DNA of 64,000 bases. Origin: Saksenaea vasiformis B4078. Its lineage: Eukaryota; Mucoromycota; Mucoromycetes; Mucorales; Saksenaeaceae. Below the pieces are notes generated by a model that was given only the letters and a program-made list of their open reading frames with translations, ran no database searches and had not been told where the DNA came from. The stretch's first letter is position 1. Each line of letters opens with the position of its first letter. The stretch lies in the NCBI GenBank assembly GCA_000697055.1, contig JNDT01001573.1, positions 62,001-126,000 on the forward strand, read 5' to 3'. A program made the translations under genes and the position numbers. Shown here in pieces: positions 52,718-64,000 of this stretch.

Positions 52718-53626
52718 ATGATGGCTAGTCCAAAACAAGATCACGGCAATGGTTTGGCTACCCTACTATCGTTACCAACCAATTATTCGTTGGATCCTCT
52801 GGTAACGGTTTCTTCTTCTGGTACAACGACACAACCTGCTCCTGCACTGCAACCTGTTCCCTGTGAAAGCAGTGACTCGCCCCCTCCCGCGAAGCGGTTG
52901 AAAAAGGCGAAGTTGTCGTTAGAAGACAAGGACCAGAAAGCAAAAGAAAGGTAACTTTGTATAACTAATAATCTCCCGAGACCCCAATTGTTGCTCATCA
53001 TCATTATGACGTATAGAATCTTACGTAACCGAGCAGCGGCACAAGAGTCCCGAGATAAAAAGCGTAGATATGTGGCCGATTTGGAAAAAAGGAACGAAAC
53101 TCTGGTCAATGAAAATGAATGTATGAACAAGCGTGTTAAGCTATTAGAAGAACAGAATCAAGCACTGGTGTCCCAGTTAGAAATGGTTAGTCGCCAGTTA
53201 GCCACTCTACAGCAACACAAGTTCAATCCATCCCCTCAAATCGTACTTGATGGCTTTTGCGATTCAGCACGGATCGCGATGAGGATGAAGTCAACACCCA
53301 AGGTTCATGCTCACTGACGTCGAACTCACCGAAAACAAAAGAGCTACTGTCGCATTTACCACCACCCAATGGAAAATCAGTGAACCAAAAGGCAACGATC
53401 AATTCCTTTCCCTGCAGCGGAGGCTTTCAAGTACGAGGAGAGGGTACCTGAACTTCAAGGGTCCTGTACACCACCGTCCCCGATTCTGTCCCCACAATGT
53501 TCGTCCGAAGAGGAAGAAGATGAGTCAACATCTCCAAAGATCACAGATCATTTCCAACTGGATGATCTATTTGATTGGGATGGGCAACAGTCCGTTTTCC
53601 CAGAACCACCCATCTTCTTCTTGTGA
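52718..53626 (+). CDS. HAC1: bZIP transcription factor, HAC1/XBP1-like
   Basis: Likely the unfolded-protein-response activator. The bZIP basic region is split by a normal intron (52951-53016): KAKER joined to ILRNRAAAQESRDKKRRYVA, followed by leucine-zipper heptads (LEKRNETLVNENECMNKRV). ATG 52718 is the first in the N-terminal frame; a Gln/Pro/Ser-rich leader precedes the bZIP. After LDGFCDS the unspliced frame stops at 53315-53317. A C-terminal acidic, hydrophobic segment in the same frame (SEEEEDESTSPKITDHFQLD, then DLFDWDGQQSVF) resembles an activation domain and ends at 53624-53626. It is reached by removing 53268-53414, bounded by hairpins like Ire1 sites. Predicted spliced length is about 230 residues. 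HAC1/XBP1 identity rests on the basic region plus the intron. Confidence 0.85.
53268..53414 (+). other. Candidate Ire1-type non-spliceosomal intron in the bZIP gene
   Basis: The 5' site lies in a stem of up to 8 bp (left arm 53257-53264, right arm 53272-53279) with 7-nt loop CAGCACG, cut expected after CAG (53267). The 3' site lies in a 5-bp stem (53407-53411 with 53419-53423) with loop CTGCAGC, the same loop as the XBP1 3' site, cut expected after CTG (53414). Excision removes 147 nt (49 codons), drops the in-frame stop and joins GFCDS to AAEAFKYEERVPEL. The 5' loop has C, not G, at position 6. Confidence 0.6.
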
Positions 53627-53885
53627 ATAGTTCCTTCTCTTTTTTTTCCTTATTTCATATCTACACTTTAACCCCGCTTTTGCTTTGTAAGTCTTTTTTT
53701 CTTTTTTGCCTAATAAAGTTCTTTCTGTGTCCATTTCATTGAGTGCTCCATACCACATTGAACAAAGGGAAGAAAAAAGAGAAGGTTACTTTATAAAAAA
53801 TGAAATCAATTCGTAAATAAGAGGGGATGGAGGGAAGAGGGAGTATAGCGGGGCAATGTTCTTTTGTTTTCTTCTTTTTTTCTTT

Positions 53886-57090
<3,205 letters not shown>

Positions 57091-57996
57091 GTTCTAATCA
57101 AGATGAAACTTGAAGAGTGTCGGTTGGGGACAGAAGAATAAAAAGATGAGTGCGTTTTTCTATATTTGGTTTCCGTCAGAGGAAGATGCCGAGAATTGCA
57201 AAGAGAAAAGAAAAAAAAAAAAGAAAAGGAAAGCGGAAAAAGAAAATGCTGAGCTTTTTTTTCTTTCTTTTCCAGAAGGGCTTGGCCCATGTTCCGCAAT
57301 ACACTTAACAAACTTTTCGAATCCCGCTGAATGTAAACCCCTAAGTTGAACCTAACGATGTGTCATGGCATCAGTCATCCTTGGTGTCCATGGTCTTCAA
57401 TAAGGATACTGGTAAAAAAGAAAAAAAAAAGAAAAAGAGAGGTCGCCCAGCTGACCAAAATATCCCAGGGACCATGGTTACTGTGCGTTATGAAAATAGG
57501 AGAACCCTCTATGGTACTGTCAGGTACTGATGGTACAACTGCAATCCGTTGCAACAAAATTATCCTAGTGTTAAGTAAACAGATGAATTGATCTATCGAA
57601 AAATTCTCCCTACAGAAAAAAAAGGGCAAGTCGATAGATAGAAACGCTGATAATGCAACAAATGTGACAACGACAGACAGATAATGCGATAGTTATATGT
57701 CCTTTTTGCTCAGCACGAGCTTTGGGCCAAAAATCTTTTTCTCCCCTCCCCTCCCCCTGTAAACTTCCTAAGTCATTAGACAATGTGTATCAATCTCTCT
57801 CTCCTGGGATAGCAAGGACAGCCATCGTTTTCTTTGCTCAGGCTTCTCGTGAAACATGCAACCATTGGTACCCCGCAAAAGCTGGTTCGGTCCGGGCCAA
57901 TCTTGATGTTTTGGTTGCACCGTCACAATAATCGCAACCTGCTTTTCAAAAGTCGACAGTGCAAACTCAATACACATCTTGTTTGCTCAAACCGAG
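57091..57996. promoter_or_regulatory. Divergent intergenic region between RSP5 and the TFIIA gene
   Basis: About 900 bp with purine-rich homopolymers (57210-57270, 57415-57440). No coding sequence is supported; the open frames at 57110-57629 are low in complexity. Confidence 0.4.
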
Positions 57997-58437
57997 ATGT
58001 CGGCCACACAATATTACGAATTGTACCGCCGTAGCAGGTATATACAGCCGTGATTAAACCTGCGTTGAAACTGATATGGCGTCGATTATTATTCAGCATC
58101 GGCATGGCGTTGACTGACTCTTTGGATGAGCTTATTCAGAGTGGTCACATCAATCCGCAGTTGGCCATGCGTGTGCTAACAACGTTTGATAAAAGTATAT
58201 CTGAGGCCCTTGCACAGGGTGTGAAAAATAAGGCGAATGTCAAGGTGACTTGAGCATGTCTTTTTCAATGTGTGATTTAAATGGGGATGGTAGGGCCACT
58301 TGCATACATATCGTTTCTGTGACGAAGTATGGACATTTATCATCGAAAACCCAAATTTCAAGTTCGATCAGGAAACGGTTACTGCCGACAAGGTCAAAAT
58401 CGTAGCCTGTAACGCAAAACGTCCCGGTGAACAGTAG
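57997..58437 (+). CDS. TOA2: TFIIA small (gamma) subunit
   Basis: General transcription factor IIA small subunit, which stabilises TBP on TATA DNA together with the large subunit. Three exons give about 110 residues, the usual length: [14 protein letters not shown] from ATG 57997; [19 protein letters not shown] and [20 protein letters not shown], the four-helix part; then [19 protein letters not shown] and [15 protein letters not shown], the beta-barrel that contacts TBP and DNA. Introns are about 58041-58097 and 58244-58291 (GTGACTTGAG..GATGGTAG). Stop TAG at 58435-58437. Nearly every block aligns with human GTF2A2 (for example ESLDELIQS and YRFCDNVWTF). RSP5 lies divergently upstream; R1 copy E lies just downstream. 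Confidence 0.96.
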
Positions 58438-58861
58438 ATCACGATTTATCTCTCTACCTCTTCCCAACATGTCCATTCGCAAGCTTCATCTTCTATCCTA
58501 TCACTCGCTCTTGCTTTTCTGTAGATATGAACTCTAACAATAAACCGTAGTCTCTTTCCCTCTCTCTTTTTTTTTCTTTCCATTTTTATTTATCATGACG
58601 TGTCAATGGCCAAATGTTAAATATGTCCTACTGTTTATTGAACAGATTTTTACACTAATCTATATAAATTTTACATCCATGAGGAACCACGTTTACCCTA
58701 GAGAAGAATCAAGTATGCGCTCGTTAATACGTAAGTTGGCAACAAATTCATACACTGCTTACATTAACACTGCCCCCCCCCCATGGACGCGAAATTCATA
58801 CAGACAGCATAAAAATTTGCTCATGGTTAGCAAATAGAACTGTACTTGGATGTCATTTTAT

Positions 58862-59240
58862 TTACCCCGAAGGTAATCCCACGCATTCACGGGTACCACA
58901 CCCCGCACCAATTCGGTGGGGTGGGAGAAGAGGTTTGCGGCTTCCATGGAGCAGCCAATTTCTTTGTTTTACGACCAGGAGTCTAAACAATCGATCAAAG
59001 GACATGAGTTTCTGTGTGTATAGTATAGCCAGCCCCAGTACGTACCGGGAACGTTTCATGTGGGAAATGGGGCCAAAGAAAAAAAAAAAGAATCCATGCG
59101 TCCCTTTGAATACTGTTACTTTATGCGTCCCGATTGGCATGTTGGGAAGCCTATTACAATGGACCAGCGCAATACTCCTTTGATTTAGAAGTAAAGCTAT
59201 CTACCTCTCTGCGCAAAGATATACTGCTCATCACTGCAGG
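58862..59240 (-). repeat. R1 dispersed repeat, copy E
   Basis: Read on the minus strand it matches copies A-D: GAGTATTGCGCTGGTCCATT, TTCAAAGGGACGCATGGATT (59112-59093), a T-tract and CTTTGGCCCC. It has the two hairpins CACC-GAATT-GGTG (58918-58906) and TTACC-TTCGG-GGTAA (58876-58862). It lies between the convergent 3' ends of TOA2 and RPN2 and lacks the terminal inverted arms. Confidence 0.75.
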
Positions 59241-59348
59241 ATCGATTTGGTACCAACGCACAGTAGTATTTAGATGACGCAAATGTGTATTCAAAACATG
59301 TCCTAATTTTTTTTTCGCTAAATCCTTTTTCTACAAACAGCAACTTAA

Positions 59349-62300
59349 TTATTCTTCAAAAGGGTACTCAAATGGCTCAAATGGTGGTGCTTCTTCCTCT
59401 ACTGCACCTGCTCCAGATCCTTCAGCTACAAAAAAATGGGAGTTTAGAAACAATGGTCTCGCTATGTCTTTTGTTTTCTTACCTCCAGAGGGTGCGCTGG
59501 GTTCTATCAATTCTTCCTCTTCGCCGGGCTTTCGGTCAGCTAAGAGAACAATGCCACCAACATTGCCCTTCTTGACAGGGACGTATCTTGAATCTTCCTT
59601 GAAAGAAATATGCTTGAGCTGAGCAGGAACCACTCTTGCCATGTTTTCAAGCACTTCGAAGCTTTCTTCCTTTCTCTTCTTGCCCTTGCGCTCTTCTTTC
59701 GCTTCGTCCTTTCGTTCCTCTTTTGGCGCTGCCTCTTTGTCTACGTCCATATGATCTGCCTTCTCCTTTTCCCACTTCTTGGCCCGGGCCTTGGCCTTGG
59801 CCGTTGTAGACAGAACAGCAGTAGCCACCTAAAGAATGAACAGACCATTTAGAGACTGGACACAAGATAAAAACTGCGTACCTTCTCCACGACGGTTGCT
59901 GATGGAGGTTTCAATGCAGGAGGATACGCGAACAGCGATGGTTTAGCATTCGAAATAAAATCAAATTTGGGAATCTAATAGCAAATGAGTACGCTGCAAA
60001 GAGAAAACCCCGCCTTTTTTTTTTTTACCTGAAGATTCTTGTTCAGACCAATCATGGCGGTAGGGGTAAAGGCTAAACTGAGCATATGCGTCAAAGGATG
60101 CCAGTACCAGAACTGTGTAAAGACAGCCATGCCAACAATGGCGGGCATGTTAGCGTGACCAGAACGGGACACAAGTGAAATGGTGACATTACGACCACCT
60201 AATAGCAAAAAAAGGGAGTCTAAGTATCCAATTGACGATGCTCTTTTTTTTTCCTTCTTCTTCGTTTTACCTGCATCGATGATGCCTTGTGCCAGTACTG
60301 CACCAAATTTGGCCATTGGGTCTTCATGCTTATCTCCAATGATCTTTTCATAGAACTTTCTCACATTGCCAACCTTGGGATTGGTATTTTCCGTCTGCTG
60401 GACAAGAATCATAGCTTGGGAAATAAGAGCACCCTGACGCACGAAATCAACTGGATCCTTGGTCAATGGCTCAAGTAATTCGAGGGCGTCCTTAAAAAAA
60501 GTGTGTTAAGTATAGTGTATCCCTGAAAGGCGGCATGATAGCTTACCAAGTCTCCAGTGCCTGCACAAGAGATACCTAGCGCAAGAGTGGAGCCATAACG
60601 GACGTTGGGATTGTAGCTTTCCGAAAGAAGTTGGACAATACGTGGCACTTGCTTTGGATTTCGCAGAAGGATGAAACCGAGTGCTGTCACTGCCGCCCGA
60701 CGGACATCATCGTTCACATCACTGACAGCGACGTGGAGTAAACGACGAATAGCTTTATTGTTACCAGTACCACTGTATGCCATAGCAATGGTATAGATAC
60801 CACCATAGCGAAGAACGGGATCCTAAAAGGGAGACGTTAACACCTCGTTTTCCGTCTCGTCGTCTTACTTTATCATCCAACAGTTCCTTAATCAGTGCAT
60901 CTGCCTGCTCTTCTTTGCCATACATGATGAAAGAAATACCAACAGCAAGACCACGAATAATCTTTTCATGCTGTGTTTCATGGGCATACTGAAGCATTTC
61001 TTCGATGGCTTCCTGGGATGCTGTACCAAGCATGACAAGACCCATGGCCAAACCAGCTGCCTCACCAGCAACTGCACTGTCTCCGAACAAGGCATTCTTC
61101 AACTCATTGTAGACGTCTACGAAGGCATAAATATCCATGCTACAGAGAGAACTTCGGTTTTTACCTTCGTTAGCTGTAGCCATGCCAGCAACACCAAGAC
61201 CAAGACAAGCACCATGCTGAATAATATCGCTTTGTGCGTTCTTTAAAGCATTCTTAAGGAAATCCAAGACATCCGAACCGTGATTTGCATTGATCAAACC
61301 AAGTGCATACAAAGAGCCTCCCTCGGAATAGGAGCTGCTGCCACTTGATCCTCCTTGCGGTAAGTAGGGAGCCAAAAGGTTCATGGATTGAGCCAGTTGA
61401 CCCTATAAAAAATGAATTTCCATCATCACCGACAACACGTTCCCGTTTTTACCTTGTGAATAACACCCAACGCGGCAGTAGCACTGAATTTTGACCAGTT
61501 GGTTGCTCGAGAAAGCCATTCAAGATTTTGACGTAAGAATTCATCGCTTGTTGTTCCTGCATGCATGAAAGCGTTTGCAAATGTTACGGCAGAATGGTTT
61601 ATAGAGTTCCTGGACTCCAGCGCGTTCTAGAAACAATTCATGAGACTCAACATAATAATAACAACGATATGTACCTTTGTGTTCTTGAGGATCATGAGAT
61701 CGGTGTGATTGTTTCTGTACAAGAATTCAAGATGGAGCTTGATGGATTCTTCTCCAGACAAGATGGATCGGATCTTCTTGTACGAATCGTCAGCTGGATT
61801 GATCTGAAATACACGTCATTTTAATACCGTGGTCAGCGGCATGAATCTGTCCACTAACTCACCTTCTGGTCTGCACCTTCCTCGGGGGATGCTGCTTTGG
61901 GTTTTGGTAATCCATTGGACACTTTGGACAAGAAATCTTGTGTTGCGCTTTCTTCCAAATCAAATGCAATTTGATACGCCATAAGCTACACACATCCAAC
62001 AATTCCATAAGCAATCGGTAAAGAGCAACGCACACATTACCTCTTCGTTCTTTTCGATCAAACTCATTAGCATCTCTGTGCAAGTCTTTGGATCGTTCAA
62101 GTGCACCAAACACTGGCTGATCGAGACGTAGTCAGGCTCAGCAAGATTCTGGTAGAGGCTGACTAATAATCTCAGCACCTGGAAAAGCAGCATAGGTATT
62201 AGTGCTTCTATCCATGGTTGTGCATGCGGGCAATAAGTACCTGATTACGGAACTCCAAATTTTGTACCAAGGTCATGCAAACATCAAGCACATAGGAAAG

Positions 62301-63074
62301 AAGTTTATCGGCTGGCCCGGTCTCGATCACTGCCTTTACAATATCAAGACGGTGCGATTCTAACGCGATACCAATTGTCTGTTCGTATTCGCCATCGTCA
62401 GTGCAGCGTTGAAACATCCTTTCCACAATGTTTTGTAATCTTGGATCAACAGCTTGTACACCTTCCTCTTCCGTTTGCTGTGTTCGGAGATAGATATATT
62501 TGTCGATGCATTTCGCTAAGAATCGCGTAACCCATAAGCTTTCGAAACAATCCGCAGCATATACTTACAGATGATGGTCTCGACGTATTCGGATTTTTCG
62601 GAGAGATCGAACGCTTGACCGGCGCCCAGAGCAAAGGTGAGAGAATCATCCAATTCGCCAAGATAATAGTACACCTAACAGCTAATGTCAACCGACGTGG
62701 TGGAATCTCTGCGATGCAAACCTTTGATGCAACAAGAGCTGCCAATTCTCTTTGAGAAAAATCCGTGTCTTCATACAAAATTTCGCTGACGAGTCGTTTT
62801 CAGTTACGGTCGTGTCCTCACTAAAATGGAAACATCATCCACTTACATCTTGGCTACAGAATCTGCAATTTCTGCCCAGAATTCATTGACAATCTCATTC
62901 AATCGTTGCAAGGCATAAATTTGTAATTCGGGTTGTTGCTCATCGAGTAAAGCAACAATACCACCTAGAATCAATCAGGTAAGCTCTCCATGAACAAATA
63001 AAGCAAAAGTAAAAATCATCGCATGTCGCTTGATTTCCGAGAAAGCACGTACTTGATGAAGTAAGAGCCGTCAT
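59349..63074 (-). CDS. RPN2: 26S proteasome regulatory subunit RPN2
   Basis: Largest non-ATPase subunit of the 19S base; its toroid of PC repeats contacts the ATPase ring and ubiquitin receptors. It starts MTALTSSS at 63074; a 103-nt intron ending at 62966 follows before [19 protein letters not shown]. The body is recognisable throughout against human PSMD1: [33 protein letters not shown], the PC repeats ([95 protein letters not shown]), [20 protein letters not shown], an acidic/Lys-rich linker and C-terminus [11 protein letters not shown], the Rpn13-binding end. Many introns; the stop is at 59349-59351. About 970 residues. A CRE-like motif identical over 16 bp to the one at RPT6 lies 92-107 bp upstream. 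Confidence 0.97.
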
Positions 63075-63165
63075 TGTGAAGAGCAGGTCAGAAAGGTGGT
63101 GGATTCACGTCCGTCTAATGGCGAGAGAGTCACTACTACAGGATTCGCCTACGCGCACGTAAGCA

Positions 63166-63181
63166 CCGCATGACGTCAGTG
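63166..63181 (-). promoter_or_regulatory. CRE-like motif CCGCATGACGTCAGTG in RPN2 promoter
   Basis: Identical over 16 bp, and in the same orientation to its gene, to the motif 54-69 bp upstream of RPT6. The core TGACGTCA is a bZIP palindrome; the flanks CCGCA and GTG are also conserved, which is unlikely by chance given how few promoters are in the window. Confidence 0.6.
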
Positions 63182-63218
63182 CCTTTAGTGTACGTGGGTC
63201 GGGAATTAAAATTTTGAC

Positions 63219-64000
63219 ATGTCAGCTGTCCAGCTTTATGTGCTTAATTCGTTTCGTGGGCCTCAGCTGCTTAAACTAACCGTTTCAATAGATACATATG
63301 GAATGTCTATAGTTTCTATGGCAGAGAAACATCGTGTTTTTTATACCCCTAATGAACTGTCAACATGTTTTCTGGCAACACAGTATGTCGCAGCATGGAG
63401 ACCGCCTACGGAAGATGTCCGAGTTCTCCAGAACATCCAGAGATTGCGTGAATCTCGCGTACGCACGCGTCACCCGTCATCACTTTTGGAAGACATCGTA
63501 TGAAGCAAACGGGCTTCTTCTTCTGGCGATGTTTGAACCATCTGACAGCGATGATCTTCTCGATCAGAAATTACACGTTTATTTGCCACCTTTCCAATCG
63601 GGAGATGATCTTCTATCTGTAAAATTTCTGGATATCCGCTTATGAAGAGCTTATCTTCAAGTGTCCCAGAGCGTTGCATAACATGCTGGAGAGCTATTTA
63701 TGTTTGCCACCGCATTATTTCGCCTGAAACGAGGTGTCGAAAAAAAGATGCGAAAGAACCTCTCCAAAAAACGAAGCAAAAAAATTCAATGCACGCCTTG
63801 TGTTATTGTAGTTTGTAAGAAAGCAAGTCCTAACATTGTCATTGTTTCGCTTGACGGTGAGTATAACCATGTCCCTGGCTCTTCAGAAGACGTTCAGTAC
63901 CTGAAACAGTCAGAAAATATGAAGAAGCATATCCTCACACGCATTGCAGAAGGATATAGTCAGCAATCTGTCAGGCATGCTGTTCAGAAGAACCTTTTCA
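63219..64000 (+). pseudogene. MULE-like transposase gene, decayed 5' part, cut by the window edge
   Basis: From 63219 a frame encodes PTEDVRVLQNIQRLRESRVR. After a shift near 63500 it continues FEPSDSDDLLDQKLHVYLPP. After stops near 63645 comes a basic segment and CTPCVIVVCKK, LDGEYNHVPGSSEDVQYL, then HILTRIAEGYSQQSVRHAVQ. The Cys pair followed by GEYNH resembles the FLYWCH/WRKY-GCM1-like zinc finger that precedes the catalytic domain in Mutator-like (MULE) transposases of fungi. The catalytic core would lie beyond 64000. Frame shifts and stops indicate decay. It begins 38 bp from the RPN2 promoter motif. Confidence 0.6.

Noticed and set aside
53257..53451. Open frame inside the candidate HAC1 intron (SNSPKTKELLSHLPPPNGK)
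   Set aside because: It is open for about 65 codons but no splice or frame event links it to both the bZIP and the acidic C-terminus; its upstream continuation meets a stop. The Ire1-type removal explains the gene better.
63575..63715. TTTGCCACC words resembling the yeast Rpn4 proteasome box
   Set aside because: They lie in the MULE-like relic, far from and downstream in orientation of the RPN2 promoter, so they are unlikely to be functional.

Overview
The window is nuclear DNA of a filamentous fungus, most likely an early-diverging Mucoromycota species (Mucorales-like). The evidence is the intron-rich genes with mostly 45-70 nt GT..AG introns, the hyphal gene set (Rho-regulated formin, Rab11, BAR-SH3 protein, STE20-group kinase), a HAC1/XBP1-like bZIP factor, and abundant Fanzor (eukaryotic TnpB-like) sequences. 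No complete tRNA, rRNA or CRISPR array was seen. Exon structures were joined by hand from reading frames and splice signals. Outer ends at start and stop codons are firm for most genes; some internal junctions are approximate.

Layout. 0.9-7.2 kb: ferrochelatase (-) and a diaphanous-type formin (-). 7.2-23 kb is repeat-rich and gene-poor. It holds a decayed Fanzor (-), an intact F-box/LRR protein (+), several copies of a dispersed repeat called R1 here, a terminal-inverted-repeat element, a tandem repeat and a GC-rich stretch that I cannot explain. 23.3-28.4 kb: an SH3-TBC RabGAP (+) and the proteasome ATPase RPT6 (-), with an R1 copy between their 3' ends. 29.3-35.2 kb is the most unusual locus: a Fanzor relic, then an XPG/FEN1-like nuclease module running into a Fanzor module, interrupted by frame breaks and followed directly by two hairpins. 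35.5-42.2 kb: the CCR4-NOT scaffold NOT1 (+), whose N-terminal ~220 residues appear to be absent. 42.6 kb: a pogo-type MITE. 44.3-50.2 kb: amphiphysin-like BAR-SH3 protein (+), STE20-group kinase (-), Rab11 (+) and an unrecognised small protein (-). 51.9-63.2 kb: an unrecognised mitochondrial-type protein (-), the HAC1/XBP1-like bZIP gene (+) with a candidate Ire1-type intron, the Rsp5/NEDD4 ubiquitin ligase (-), the TFIIA small subunit (+), an R1 copy (-) and the proteasome subunit RPN2 (-). 63.2-64.0 kb: the decayed 5' part of a MULE-like transposase gene that runs off the window.

How the genes fit together. Several conserved genes concern protein quality control: RPT6 and RPN2 (19S proteasome), Rsp5 (ubiquitin ligase) and the HAC1/XBP1-like factor (unfolded protein response). 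RPT6 and RPN2 share an identical 16-bp CRE-like promoter motif. Formin, Rab11, the RabGAP, the BAR-SH3 protein and the kinase are the usual hyphal-growth and membrane-traffic set; their proximity is not evidence of joint regulation. The strongest leads are the XPG-Fanzor locus, the R1 repeats with structure-preserving hairpins, the candidate 147-nt Ire1 intron and the shared proteasome promoter motif.
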